NCBI GenBank assembly: GCA_023014365.1
Contig: JAEBUN010000012.1
Location: 124,001 to 188,000 of the forward strand
Reading direction: 5' to 3'
Length of the DNA stretch: 64,000 nt
From: Lepiota brunneoincarnata
Lineage: Eukaryota > Basidiomycota > Agaricomycetes > Agaricales > Agaricaceae
The position numbers were made by a program, and so were the translations under genes. Positions 1 to 16,028 of the stretch are shown here, one piece after another (position 1 is the stretch's first letter; every line of letters begins with the position of its first letter). The notes under the pieces are model-generated. The model made no database searches. It had not been told where the DNA came from and worked only from the letters and a program-made list of their open reading frames with translations.

Positions 1-230
1 AAAAAAAAACACAACTCAATATCTAGGCAACAAAGGGCTCTCCAGCAGCACTCGAAGGCCGCGAGCCTGCACTCTCGCTCTGACCTCTTGTCCGGCCCTC
101 AAAATTCGAGACACGCTTCAATGGGAGAGTGATGTCATCATGTGATTTAAAAAAGTCATCCTCGCCCTCATAGGGAGATGAAGCAGCATTGACCTTGATG
201 AGCGGTTGTGGGCATCATGACGTAAATTCC

Positions 231-599
231 CTATGTAGCACGACTCACCCATTGTCCAAGTACATCACCCAGCCGCGTAGCCTCCTCGGGACTTAGTCGG
301 CAGTCGGTTCCCTTTTCTGCATGGAGCTTGAGCAGCTCACTCAGTGTCCTTTTTCCTTTTCCGCTTGCGTACTTAGTCATTCCTATTGAGCTTCTACCTG
401 GAGTGGTATCCTCACTCTCACGAGCGGGGAATATGACGGAATTTCGGGGTGTCGATGCATTACGGAATACTTTTTGCGATGGGTTTTCATGGGCGGGCGA
501 AGAACAAACGGGGTCTGATACAAGCGATTTATCCCAGTCTTCGTTGTACGAGTCGTTTGGTAGCTCATTGGCCTGAGCAATGTCAAACCCGCCTGACAT
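231..599 (-). CDS. small hypothetical protein, 122 aa
   Basis: Uninterrupted reading frame of 122 codons; I do not recognise a named family. The N-terminal 75 residues are polar, rich in Ser, Asn and Pro and probably disordered. The last 45 residues look folded and amphipathic: a Lys/Arg-rich start (GKGKRTLSELLKLHAEKG) runs into a second helix ending near GQWVSRAT. A disordered N-terminus with a compact helical C-terminus resembles many small fungus-specific conserved proteins. No signal peptide or membrane segment is visible. It could be the last exon of a longer gene, but an ATG opens the frame and no acceptor is needed. That it is a gene is likely; its function is unknown. Confidence 0.5.
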   Translation of the reverse strand: MSGGFDIAQANELPNDSYNEDWDKSLVSDPVCSSPAHENPSQKVFRNASTPRNSVIFPARESEDTTPGRSSIGMTKYASGKGKRTLSELLKLHAEKGTDCRLSPEEATRLGDVLGQWVSRAT

Positions 600-872
600 G
601 ATTAGTGAAATGCAGTAAGAGTGTGGGTGGAGTAGTCGGCGGAGTCAAGTCGCAGGCCAGGCCCAGTGGAACTTTGAACTGGTGGTAAAGGCCAGGTAGC
701 GGAGTTTCAAACCGCGTCGGTGATAATCCAGACGCGTTGCCAAAATCACGTGAGCTCCGACAATCAAAAAAATTCCATTAAGATACTCTAACTCCCTAGT
801 CCGATGCAGCTGTCCACAACTAACGTGATCGAAAAGAAAAATGGTATAGATATATAGAAGCACTAGAAGAGC
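600..872. other. intergenic, nothing recognised
   Basis: AT-rich spacer between the small hypothetical gene and the 3' end of the GPI-anchor-like gene. I see no coding exon, RNA gene or clear motif in it. Confidence 0.5.
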
Positions 873-2375
873 ACGGCTCCAGCTAGGAGAGAAGTAACAC
901 CCCACAACCAACGCCCTACTGTGTTGCCAGTTTCAGCCCCATTACTGGCGTTGTTTCCTGAACTTGAGGATACGCCTTGCGCGCTCGAGGTACCAGATGG
1001 AGTGGTCCCTGAACCAGTTGGTCCTGAACTAGTCCCCGACGTACCAGAGGTTGCGATGCGTAGGGGAATCCAATCAGCATTCCCGTTATTGGCTTCGGAC
1101 TCCTGATCGAAAACAATGTATGAGACATCACCAGAAGATGAAAGCTGGACGAGAGCGGATGTTGAGGCCGAGTAGCTTGCGCGAGAATCCTTTAGTGTAG
1201 GACCTCTCAGGGTCTCCGTCCTGTTGTTCTGTAACTATTGTGTGAGTAAAAACCATTCTACCAAAAGGTGAGGAGCAGTCGCACCGTGGTGTCAATGATA
1301 TAGGTTGCAGAGGCATCATCCGGAATAAATGCGAATTTGATTTGAACCTACAGACTGATCAATCAAAATCAAAATCGATCATGATGTCCCTACACGTACT
1401 CCCGTCTCTTTGAAGAACGAAGCGGTTTGTCCGTGCGTATTGGGGAAATCGCCATAGTGCTGAGGATCAGGCTGCATAAATGCGACTAAAGGAATATGAA
1501 AATTGTGTAACATGGCGCCCATGAAGAGCGAAGGCTGACAACACACACAATGGATCACAAAAATCTTGGCGCTTCCGCTAGGTAAACCCGGAACACCTAA
1601 AAAGTGGACGTGATTTTGTGCCAAAGCCATAGTTGGTTGGTAGGATGTCGAGTCCCAGTCTACTTGTTCAACCTCGACCCATCCCTTTGTGGCTTCGCTG
1701 GCCGCTTTGAGGAGTTCCATATCGAGAGAAAATAGCTTTCCCTTGGAATATGCATCTGCGCAAAGACATCAGTGACATCATGACTGACGTAAGAAGACAC
1801 GATATTTACAGAACACATTCGTGTCATGATCCAGAATGGCGGCAAAGTTCCCGGGGTCAAACTCCCCTGCATCCACCAATTGGGTAGACCATGATTTTGC
1901 AGCCGCATCATAGATATAGATCGCAGCAGGGTTGGATGGGTCAGCGCCCAATACATATGTCGCGTTGGCAAACTGCCTATGTCAGGCCTGGACGCTTGGC
2001 GCTCATGACGTTGTAGGCAGGTACTTTACCTGTGAAAGATAGCAAGAAACATTGGTTCCGGTGAAGGAGCTGTTGTGGCCGGGACGAAGTTCAGGATTTG
2101 TTATGAAAAGGAGGAAAACGAAACTGACGGTCGCCCCGGTGCCGTTATGTCAGTTGGGCCACCTGCTTATAAGACATCACTCAAAGTTCCCCAAGGCAGG
2201 TTAACAGTAAACCTTGATTCCAAGTATCCTGTGTTCCGACATTATAATCCCTGCCGCCAAAGTTAAACGCGAGAAGACTCCATTGGTCGTCAAATGTGAT
2301 GCAAGAGCTGCCAGCCAAGGCCGTGGTGGAGAGCGAGAGGAGAAAGAGTAAAACGATAGCAAGGAAGCGACACAT
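873..2375 (-). CDS. secreted, probably GPI-anchored protein of unknown function
   Basis: The first exon encodes a clear signal peptide (MCRFLAIVLLFLLSLSTTALA) followed by SSCITFDDQWSLLAFNFGG. Later exons, joined over several short introns, read FANATYVLGADPSNPAAIYIYD, a stretch with EFDPGNFAAILDHDTNVF, and one around WVEVEQVDWDSTSYQPTMAL, which resembles blades of a beta-propeller-like extracellular protein. The C-terminus is a Ser/Thr/Gly-rich linker, then a final hydrophobic segment ending LLAGAVLF with no charged tail, the usual layout of a GPI-attachment signal. Seen: signal peptide, linker and hydrophobic end. Inferred: cell-surface anchoring. The family resembles uncharacterised basidiomycete surface proteins; the molecular role is unknown. 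Exon borders in the middle are approximate. Confidence 0.7.
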
Positions 2376-3141
2376 AGGAGGAGAGCAGAGACTGACAATA
2401 GTTGGTAAGATGATAGTAGACTGTAGTGGGTACCAAGCGAGGGTGGGAGACGTGGGCCTGCCAGACGACGTAAGGATGAGAAAAATTAATAAAATAAGCT
2501 GGATGGTTGGGCCGCTTGGTCACGTAATTTGCCTAAGTATGTACATGCAGTACATGTAGCGACGTATCTCCGTCTCATCACACCTTGTGACACAGCGACA
2601 GAGCCCCTTCCCGGTCTGCCACACCGGAGCCACGTCCAGACCAAGCAGTTAAGCCTTTCGGTTTCGACTCTTCCATGCCTCTGCTGTAGACCTACGCACG
2701 GCTTATTGTGGCTTGGGGTGCCTACGAAATTCTATTACGGCAAGTAGCTTTCCATCACTGGTGGACCATCATCGCATCATTTCTGTCTCCACTGAGCGTG
2801 CATCATGCGGGATTTGAGTAACCCTTCGTTGCTACACAAGCTTCTGGGCTTAATGGATTTTAGCTTGTTGCAACCGGGACAGGTTACATGTAGCATTCCC
2901 GAGCACTTCTCCATTTCTTCGGTCTGCACCGTCACCGCAAACGGTGTCGCAGGTGCCGCTCCGTGATCCACATCTAAATGGGAGAAAATCCGGCTGAGGC
3001 CAGGAACCCCGTCAAACAGTCCAATCTTTCCATTGGGATACCAGAACTACATAAACACCCTCCCATCATCAGTCGACTCATCTTTACATCCCCCGCGAAC
3101 GGTGAGCCAGCCGAGTCCATCCAATACGCCGCCTGCTGAGG
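2376..3141. other. intergenic region upstream of two divergent genes
   Basis: About 770 bp between the divergent starts of the GPI-anchor-like gene and the desaturase, so it should hold both promoters. Short open frames on both strands lack family resemblance and credible splice partners. I found no convincing TATA box or known binding site. Confidence 0.5.
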
Positions 3142-5119
3142 ATGTTCTTTACAAACGGCCCCGAATACGAGTCGAGGTATGTATGCACGATCACTTTCGA
3201 GTGGAAATCAGCCTAACCGACTCCGACTCAGGTTGAAGAGGCCTTTCCGGCCTCCAAAAGCTACCCTCAAGGAAGTCCACGACGCCGTTCCGAAGCACCT
3301 ACTGCAGCGTATGGCACCCCATTGCCCTAGTTTATCTAGTAGACTTATCGTGTCAGGCAGCGAACCCTGCCAGAGCAACCCTTTACGTCGTACGAGATAT
3401 CACATTCGCACTTTTTCTCTACAGGGTCGCATCCTCGATACCAGATTGGGAAACCACTGGCTATCATGGGCTGGTAGCATCCAGGGGGGCCGTAGTTTTG
3501 CTCAGGATCGTCCTTTGGGTCAGCTATTGGGTCCTCCAAAGCCTAGTATTCGCAGGGATTTTCTGCATTGGTAGGGAACAGCGCCAAGAACAACGTCGGA
3601 CAGATCTCTAACATAACCAAGGTCACGATGCTGGTCACGGTTCCTTGTATAAGCAAAAACATCTCAACAACATGGTTGGATTCACTCTCCACAGTGTGCG
3701 CCCTTCGATTGTGGTATTGCCTTGTTTGACTGATGTCCCCGCAGTTTCTACTGATCCCCTACTTTTCCTGGAGGGCTACCCACCATGCACATCACGTAAT
3801 TCACTTTCCCTCGTCGGCTGGTCTATGTCCTTATTCCCTCGTAGAAGGCCACTGCTTCCATGGAGAGGGACGAGAATTATGTACCGTACACCCGAATTTC
3901 CCTCAAGCTTCCCGGTCAAGGAACGGCAACCAAGCTTAATTATAGTGAAGCCTTCGAAGAAACACCCATCATAACAACATGCCGCCTCCTCGTTCAACAA
4001 TTCTTGTGTGTATTCTTGTTCACTCCAATCACCGCGACGCTAAAACCACTGCAGCGGTTGGTGGGTCTATCTGAGGTGTGATATGATGCTGATTGATTTG
4101 CTGTCTTACTGACGTTTCAAAAGCACAAACCTGATGGGAGGTGTTTCACACCCGTCTGGCACCAATCACTTCAACCCCAACTCGACGCTTTTTAAGCCTC
4201 ATCAACGTGAGATAACATGCTGATCCACCAAACCCTTTGTTTCCATTAAGTTGTCGCCTTAGGAAGCTACGTTGTCGCCTCAGATATTTCGCTCGTTTGT
4301 ATGCTTTATCTGCTATGCGTTGCTGGATGGGGCGCAGTCTCCAGATACTATCTTATTCCCTACTTAGTGAGCTCAGTTCATTATCACTTGTTGTCCGAGC
4401 AGCGCCCTAACAACTGTCATTCTCAAGCTTTTGAACCACTGGTGAGTAAAAGGACGCCGCTGCCAATGATTTGATAAACCTCAAACCTACCTTGTTTCAC
4501 GAATCCCCCCCCCCTCAAATAGGATCGGTAAACTCACATCGATTGTTACGATTCCAATGGCCTGACCCACTCACCGCAGTAATGTTCACCTTTCTTCATC
4601 ATTCCGACCCGACAATTCCTCATTATCGGAGAAACGCCTGGACCTTTTTGCGAGGAGCGGCTGCCACCGTAGATAGGCCATTATTAGGTTGGGCGGGCCG
4701 ATTTTTTTTCCATAACATCAGTCATGATCATGTCGCCCATCGTGAGTGCTCTGTACCTTTCAGATTGTACATCTTCATGTACCGCTTGACAGACTTCTTC
4801 CTTTCTGCGCCTTTCTGTAAGCCCCCTAGAACTGTGGTGGACATGACTTCTGATCGCTTTTCAAGTCAACGGCCCCCGGATAACAGAGGCTATCAAGTCA
4901 ACCCTGGGTGAAGACTACAACTACGATTCAACGGTGGGTGTCATGGGTAAAAACTGCATGCCTCCAAGACTCATGTACCTAAAGCCAGCCTTCTATGCCC
5001 TGTGGCGCTCCTTTACGCAGTGCCTCTTCGTCGAGGAAAATGAAGACATTGTGTTCTACAAAGATAAGAACGGAAATGCTGCGCGGCAGGTTAACCCTGA
5101 TGTTCTGGCCGACTCTTAG
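3142..5119 (+). CDS. delta-12 fatty acid desaturase (oleate to linoleate)
   Basis: Endoplasmic-reticulum membrane di-iron desaturase converting oleate to linoleate. The start MFFTNGPEYESR is chosen because splicing joins it in frame to RPFRPPKATLKEVHDAVPKH, the usual N-terminus. The three histidine boxes are visible across exons: HDAGH near 3625, HHAHH near 3785 and HNISHDHVAHH near 4715-4820, the last split by an intron. Hydrophobic segments lie between boxes 1 and 2 and before box 3. The C-terminus (FVEENEDIVFYKDKNGNAAR) is typical of fungal FAD2/Ole12 proteins. At least eight short introns (for example 3309-3360 and 3573-3624) explain the broken frames. Assignment to the delta-12 rather than delta-15 class rests on overall resemblance. 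Confidence 0.88.
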
Positions 5120-5316
5120 CATGAGGCTAACAAATTTGAATGGAGTAATAGTGTGCCTTAAGAGTCGTAGGTCTTAGTGTCACCTCATTGTTTGTTTGAA
5201 CAAAAAGCCTCCCTTGGCGTTCTCCCCGTTGTTTTATATGTAGTTAATAGAATGTCCTTGAGTAACGGGTATTTAGCACGGTAGCAAAAGGATTAGAGAA
5301 TCATTTAAAGTCAGGC

Positions 5317-8216
5317 TCAAATACCCTGCTGGGGAGTCAATGAAACTGGTGATTTGGGGGTGCCAGGGGGTTGTGCAGAGAGTCGCCCGCCGCCCTGCCG
5401 TGTGCTCTGTAATGCAGCAAATATAGACTTCCTTCTGTCCATTGGGCTAGCAGCAATCTCATAGCCTTCCTCTCCTTCCATGATAATTTTCATCGTCCTG
5501 GGGTCAATCCTGAACCTCTTGTTGCGGAGGACGTTGTCAATTTCCTCTGCACGCTGTCGGCCAGCGAGAAGTTCTCCCATCCCTGTCTGCGCACCGATGG
5601 AAACAGCGGAAGCGATCGTTCCAGGTTCATGTTTCAAGCGCAATCGACGACGATCATGACGATGGAAGACCTGTATGATGGAGGCGAACAGCGCGAGAAG
5701 CAGCATTGCGGCAGCAAGCAGATGAACTGCGGTATCACTGTTCTATGGTCAACAAACCCAGCTCGGGGCCAATGTGTCCAACATACCTCAGCCAGACCCG
5801 TTTCTTGAACGTTCTCACTTCAACAGTGAGCGGTTCTCGATTCGGCAGGAAGTATACAGTCCTTGCAATCAACGTTAAATATGTTCTCTGTAATATAGTT
5901 TCAGTGATTAGAGAAATGTGCCTTTAGGCTGAAACACACGTAGACCCTCGTAGCGAGATTCACGAATACGTCTGCATCGAAGCTACCCAGTAGCCCCTGT
6001 GGACTTTGCACAGCTGCTTGAAAAACCGCCGCAGGCAGTTGTAACTGGAGAGCCTCAAGTCGGCGCAAAACAAATTCATCCGGATCCGTTAAATTAAAAT
6101 TGATCCCATTGTAGGCACGACCGTTCAGGGGCGGTCCTGTGATGTTTGCAGCGAGGGACGAGAAGTTGGAGGAAGCGGAGAAAGGGCGCAACTCCTCCAC
6201 GTTTGTCAGGTTGCTCGTCATAATGTCAATGTTGGCTGTCACATCCCAAAGCTCTATCCTTGGGGAGCAGATGGTTGCGGATGCTCGCACAGGTTGAGTC
6301 TCATAGCTGTAGAGCCGGATGCTATCAGTGGATCAAATTATGGGTTCTTAATTGGAACTGACGTGAAAAACCAAAATATTACTGGACTGAATTGAGGTGG
6401 GACTTGAGGGCTACAGGTCGGAACGTTCGTCCCTGAATGACAAATCATCAGCTTGGAGCATATAGCGGTGACGGGAATGTCAGCACCAAACAGTGTAGAA
6501 GCATTACGGTCAACAGACCAGGTGACGGAACACCCGTTGAAGTCGACAGAATTATTCCAGCCAGTTGGCGTTTGTGTCATGTTCACCTACATATGGTCAA
6601 CAGAGCTTTACAGGGAAGATTGGTACAACTTACGGAAACCGGCTGGCAACCCGTTTCACTCTTAATCGCCGTTGTATTCGCAACCACAGTTCCATTTGTA
6701 GCAATCGAGGTAGGTAACTGTCCAGAAGAATAAGTCGCGCCTATATCAGGACTACTGAGACATCACATACTTGAAAGAGCCCGACGGTATAACCTTCGTG
6801 AATGAAAGGCGGTTCCCCAAGATCATAAAGAACTGAAGCCCCTGCATAGCCGGACGCCGTGAGGAAAGCTATGTGTCGTGTCAGTTTGGTTACAAGTGCT
6901 TGAGTGAAAAAACCGGACAAGTAAGGTCATTGAACTGAAGATTCTGGTTCAGCCCCAGGGCAAATAAGTTGTCGATGGTAACGCCTAAGCAATTCCAATC
7001 ACCATTTAGCGAAGATATAACGCAGTAGACACTCTCGCTACCCACCTGCTTGTCCCAACCATGTGTCCCTGACTACGAGGAGGGCGGCGGCAAGGGGTTG
7101 AAAAGTTAAAGCGAGTAGTGCCATTAGTGAGGCCAAAACGACGAGGTAGTGCCTATTTGCTGCTGCGCGTGTCCAGACGAAAAAATTACTACGGAAGGTC
7201 AAAAACCCAATATGCATGCAATGAAGGCTCGCCCACTGACTTATGCCGGGTATAATCCAAAAGCAAACTCCGATGAGGTGGCGAGTCTCCATGAACAAGG
7301 TCAACATAAGGCTGGGAAGTCATATAAGTAGCCTGGGACCCAAACGGCTGATGAACATACGAACCTGCATTTTTTTGATCTCAATGTCTGTCCACGCCCA
7401 CATCGCGGTAATCTGGACTGTAAATTGAGTGCTGTTCACGGTCTTAGCTCACATGAACGTGACACCCACGATTGCCGCCACAGCCACAGGAGGCAAAGTC
7501 TACGGTAAATAGAATTAGAGAGGTCCGAAGAGAGGTTGAAAGTTGTAACTGACGTAAACATAATGCAAAACGTTTTCTGTATTCCCAATTTCTCTGCTGG
7601 AAGGCCATCCTGATAGGCGGATATTGAGCACGTAAATTAGGTATCACTGTGCTAGAGACTGACCTTGGTTACGTTTGCTAAAGTGAAGAGCAATTTCCAG
7701 TCCAATAGCACCGAGAGCCAGTATCACCACGAGCGGGATCCAAAACCACAGGCGGAGCGGCAATGGAAGCCATTTTGGATCGGGCCCTCTATCCCCCCCT
7801 TGTTCACCTGAAGGCCGAGCACTAGAATTCAAGTGGTAGTATGCTAAACAGGCGGCTGCGTACCAGAATGGGTCTTGCTGTACTTATCATCCCGATATGT
7901 CGCGAACTGGACGTGGCTCAAGTCGTTTTCGAGCAACCCCTGAGATGGGGTCCCAGGAGGGCTGGAGTCTAATCTCTCTCCAGATGCATTCGCTACGAAC
8001 ACGCCAGTGCCCGCCTCTGGCTAGTTGTGAGGTTGAGGGGGAACAAATCGCTAGGCGGGGGGTCTATTAACTTACTGCGTTATACGAAAGGTTGGGAATC
8101 GGCATGGATGATGCATTTCCGACAAGCGAGGCAGACCGTGGTTGAGATTGAGGGTCTACCCCAGCACTAGGTCCAGGTGGATGTTGAGTGGTGTCCTGGA
8201 GAAGAGGGCTCGTCAT
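5317..8216 (-). CDS. DUF3433 multi-pass membrane protein
   Basis: Large fungus-specific membrane protein with the hallmark DUF3433 unit: WLPLPLRLWFWIPLVVILALG, then GLEIALHFSKRNQG near 7700, with further transmembrane stretches in the later exons near 7150 and 5690. The C-terminal cytoplasmic tail contains RHDRRRLRLKHEPGTIASAV and the typical IGAQTGMGELL. The N-terminal 60-90 residues, in a first exon starting MTSPLLQDTTQH, are Pro/Ser/Gln-rich and disordered. The start is the ATG at 8216, whose exon splices into the next near 8067. No function is established for the family; plasma-membrane or cell-wall-related roles are only guesses. Central exon borders are approximate. Confidence 0.75.
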
Positions 8217-8904
8217 GTGGTGCTCTTGGGCAGTCGGTATGGGTTGCGCTGGTCTCGTGGGCTTGCAAGGGCAGAGAGGTGGAGGACAACAAAAGGAGTA
8301 TAGCCGCCGACAAGGACCTGTCGGGGGTAACCCTGATGCGATGCTGAGAACGTGATGGACATGCACTTCCCATTGCCCTGAGGACCTGAGGGTATTTTTG
8401 GTAATCCACAACACACACGTCGAGCTGGTCTTACTTCCTACAATCAGGCTTGACCTGGCCTGCCGCCTCGATCCATTCGAGTAAATAAGGGCCCAAGAGT
8501 GCACGGTAACTGGCTATTTTCCGTCGGCCGAGGCAGTGGCCAGTGACAGTCCCATATTTATATTTAGGTCTCAGTGACTCTAATTAAAACGAAACCGCAG
8601 GATAAATCCACGACCAAAAATGCAGGTTTTTGGTCATGTCGGAATGCAGTGAACTGTCTGTTTGAACAGCTCTGATTCGTGATCCCATGACCATCCTTTT
8701 ACCCTGGCAACAGTTCAGTTCGTGCGGGCTTCGTTGTCTGCTGCCATATGCCCTCTATCATCCTCTTGTTGTTCCGATTGATATGAACTTATTGAGGCCC
8801 AGACTCCATGCTGTACTGTTGCGTGACACTCAACCATGTGACGTGACGCTGGCGTGTTATGCCACACGCTTTCTTAAAAATACCTCCAATCACCACCTAA
8901 AACG
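8217..8904. other. divergent intergenic region (DUF3433 / MSH2)
   Basis: About 690 bp between two divergently transcribed genes. Several open frames of 60-110 codons overlap it but resemble no family. It probably contains both promoters. I saw no MluI cell-cycle box (ACGCGT) here, although MSH2 homologues are often replication-linked. Confidence 0.5.
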
Positions 8905-11900
8905 ATGTACGGCAAGGAGAAATTGGCAGACAAAGACGCAGGTATGTCATTGGGAAGGCGGTATTTGCTCTCTCTCTCAGCGTCGTCATAGATCAGACAA
9001 CGGACCCCGGCTTTCTTAGCTTCTTTTCTGAACTGCCGAAGAAATCACCCGAAACTGGAACCCTGAGACTCTTTCACCGCACGGCCGGTGGTGATCCATT
9101 TTATGCTGCATATGGTCCAGATGCTCTTTTTGTCGCACAACATGTGTTCCATACCAAGTCTGTCATTAAATACCTTGGAGGTGGGGCAAGGAGACTTGAA
9201 AGCGTAACGCTCAAGGTCTCTGTCGCTCAGATGTTGCTACGAGAGGCCCTCACGTCTAAGCAACTGCGAGTTGAAATTTATGAACCTGAAGGGGGCCAGG
9301 GGAAGAAGTGTACTCGGTTTAAACTAGAAAAAGAGGTAATTTTATCTTTTATTGATTATTGCTGTGATAGACTCACCCGCCCGTAGGCTTCACCCGGAAA
9401 TCTCGAGGCTGTCGAGGACCTATTGTTTGTGAATTCCGATATTCTATCTGCCCCTATTACCATGGCCATCCATCTGGCAAGTCTTCCCATGTCTGCCGCT
9501 GGAGCAAAGACTAGCACCAAGGGCGTTGGAGTGGCTTTCGCAGATACAAGCACACGAGAGCTTGGGGTCGCAGACTTCGTCGATAACGACATCTTCTCCA
9601 ACACTGAGGTCTGTCCTTGACCCCGCTTTTTTCTCCATTCGCTCATTTGGCAGCATTGCAGTCACTGATCATTCAATTATCCGTCAAAGAGGCAATTATT
9701 GCTACTGGGACTGTGTCTGGGACTACAGACCGTGACATTGACCTAAACAAACTTAGGGCAACCCTGGATCGATGCGGAGTAGTGATTACGGAACGCAAAC
9801 CAAGTGAGCTCCGGACGGGCGGATATAACTGTTGCTCATCCATTACCTTAGGCGAATTTCGACCAAAGAACATTGCAGATGACCTACCTCGCCTGCTCCA
9901 ACCAAATTCTTTCCCTATGTCTACTGCAGACGCCACCATGACCATACGTTAGTCGTTGATCTATGGCTTTCGATTTCCAACTCACCCTTCCATCCCGAAA
10001 GCACAACTATCGCTCCCTGTCGCCCCTTCAGCACTGGCCGCTTTGATACAGTACCTATCTCTTCCCACCGACGATTCCAACCTCGGATCCTTCAAGCTAC
10101 GTACGCACGACCTATCACGGTACATGAAGCTCGACGCAAGCGCTCTCAGAGCACTCAATCTGACTGAGAGCTCGAGCAATGCGGTGAGTCCACTGGCGTA
10201 GCTATGAGGCCTGTATTGAAATTTGCCAAGGGAACGACAACAAGAAACACCACGCTTCTTGGTTTACTCAATAAGTGCAAAACTGCCCAAGGTACACGAC
10301 TGCTCGGGACCTGGCTGAAGCAACCCTTGGTCAATTTGCATGAAATTAGTGAGCAATACACACTGTTGTTCCACAAACCTAATTCCTTAAAATACTATCA
10401 TAACTAGGAAAGCGGCAAAATCTCACAGAGCTGTTCACAGAAGACACCACTACGCGACGGGTCCTACAAGCAAGTATCAAGTTATAGCATTTCCTGAGAC
10501 TAATCCTAGAGTACAACATAGGACGATTACATGAAAATCATGCCAGACCTGCACCGGCTGAGTAAACGCTTCAAGAAAGGGAATGCATCTCTTGAGGATG
10601 TTGTTCGGGTGTACCAGGTCGTTCTCAAGGTTCAATTCACATTACTTCTATCTCTGTCCAGCGCTGATCTTACAAAGTTGCCAGGCATGATTGAATCTCT
10701 CGAGGGGATGGAAACAGACAAACCCGACAGCATTACACTTATCGGCGAGACTTATATTCTCCCTCTGAAGGTTAGTATTCCTTCGCATAATTCCTGAGCT
10801 ATGGCGTATGAAATCTCTTTCCCCTCCCCGACCTAGCAACATGACATTCATCTCAAGAAATACGGGGAAATGGTTGAAACCACGTTAGACCTAGAAGAAT
10901 TGGACAACCATAATTACGTGATCAAACCTGACTATGATGAGCGGCTACAGGAATTAGCGAAAAAGCTGCGTCGGGTCAGAGATGGCTTAGATGCCGAGCA
11001 TGCGAATGTTGGCGAAGATCTCAACATAGAGTTGGATAAAAAACTGCACCTTGAGAATAATCAAGTATACGGATATTGTTTTAGACTAACGAAAACGGTA
11101 GGCCATCAGAAACTTGTGACAGAACATGACCAGCGGTGGCGCTAACGATATGAATGTAGGACGCCAAAGGGCTTCCCAAAAAGTACATTGAGTTGGGTAC
11201 CAATAAAAGTGGGGTATATTTCACGACCAAAACCTTGAAGAACTACGCAGAAGACTACAAGGACTTGACACAAAACTACACCCGTACTCAAAATGGGCTT
11301 GTAAAGGAGGTGGTTAGCATTGCATGTACGTCGTTTTCCTTCCCCACAACATACCTTCATCAAATCAACATGTTAGCGACATACGTGCCTGTGCTTGAGT
11401 CCTTGGATGATATCATTGCACATCTCGATGTGATCCTGAGGTATGTTATTGTGACTGGCACCTGACTCGCCGTAACGAAATTTTAGCTTTGCCCACGTTT
11501 CGGTTAACGCTCCCATTCCATATGTCAAGCCGAAACTGCTTGAGAAGGGTTCGTTCAGTCATCTCGAATATAACTGGTTTACCTGATGGGAAACAGGGTC
11601 TGGCAGTCTTATCCTTCGCGAAGCTAGGCACCCCTGTCTAGAGGCCCAGGACGATGTCAATTTTATTCCCAACGATATCGAGATGGTAAAAGGTGCGTGA
11701 ATTGATGCACTTAAGGGTTGCTAATGGGCCAGTAATTAAACCTCTTGCAGACAAGAGCGAATTTCAAATTATCAGTAAGAAATTGAGTGTTCAAAGTCCT
11801 CGCGTCTGCTGACAGCCTAGTTAGCTGGTCCCAATATGGGGGGAAAGTCGACATATATCCGCCAGGCACGCCCCTCTGACCTATAGCCTTCAACCTCTCA

Positions 11901-12993
11901 CTGTGCTTCCAGGTCGGGGTCATCGCCCTTATGGCACAAATTGGATGTTTCGTACCCTGCGAAGAGGCTCAATTGCCAATCTTTGACTCGATCCTGTGCA
12001 GGGTGGGCGCAGGCGATAGTCAGCTTAAGGGGGTCTCTACCTTCATGGCGGAAATGCTTGAAACTGCCACAATTCTGCGCGTAAATTTATTTCTCCCCTT
12101 CTTTTTTTCGATGTTGACATAACCACAGTCGGCGACGAAGGACTCCTTAATTATCATTGATGAATTAGGTCGAGGTATGTGCTTCTCAAGCTCTGACAGA
12201 CATTAAGAGCCTTTAATTTTTGTGTCCCTAGGTACCTCAACTTACGATGGATTTGGTCTCGCTTGGGCTATATCGGAGTAAGTCTGTTCTTCCTTAGCTA
12301 CGATTTTCCCACATCTCCTCAGGTATATTGGAACACAAATCCACGCGTTCTGCCTCTTCGCTACTCACTTCCATGAGTTGACTGCCTTGGATCAACAAAT
12401 TCCACACGTCAAAAACTTACATGTCGTTGCACATGTTACACAAACTGGAACAAACACCCATGATCGTGATATCGCCTTGCTGTACAAAGTTGAACCCGGT
12501 TTGTTTCTGAAAAAATCATCTAAGCGCAGTTATCTTGACTTGGACTTTGAACTAGGTGTCTCTGACCAGAGCTTCGGCATTCATGTTGCAGAGCTTGCCA
12601 ATTTCCCAGAAAACGTGATCAAGGTACGAGAAGCGTAAGTAACCCCACCCATTGCTAAATAACGTCGGCCACAGCTTGCCAAACGAAAAGCTGATGAGCT
12701 GGAGGATTTCAGTGGAGGTGCGAAATATCTCCCGACGACTGGGACTCGCTCACATCCTCATAGGACAAAAGATGGAAGAAGCTATACCCGAGGGTGTCGT
12801 CGAAGATGGAGTAAATATCATGGAAGAGATGTTATGTTCATGGTTACCCCAGCTGGACGGGGAGGACATCGTCATGTCCGAGACCGACCTTACTCCCGAA
12901 GCGCAGCTCGAGATATTGCAGAAGCATCTCGAGGTATACCGACCACGCGTCGAAAGTAACCAATGGTTACAGTCTCTCATCATTTCACTTTAA
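8905..12993 (+). CDS. MSH2: DNA mismatch repair protein MSH2
   Basis: MutS homologue that pairs with MSH6 or MSH3 to recognise mismatches and loops in nuclear DNA. The start [12 protein letters not shown] splices to [20 protein letters not shown], the standard MSH2 N-terminus, with an exon end at about 8943. The mismatch-binding and connector domains follow ([32 protein letters not shown]). The lever domain includes [20 protein letters not shown]. The ATPase domain shows Walker [13 protein letters not shown] near 11830, the [20 protein letters not shown] segment near 12005, Walker [16 protein letters not shown] near 12155-12250, and the ATHFHEL switch near 12360. The C-terminal helices end [12 protein letters not shown]. 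There are more than ten introns; one at 10471-10521 has a GC donor (GCAAGT). Length is roughly the usual 900-950 residues. Confidence 0.95.
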
Positions 12994-13078
12994 AAACGCT
13001 TTCCTTTGCTCTTATTGTACCATATGCTTTCTGAATAAAGTGTTTGAAGCATAAAAATCGCTTCTCAAAGCAGACGTC

Positions 13079-16028
<2,950 letters not shown>

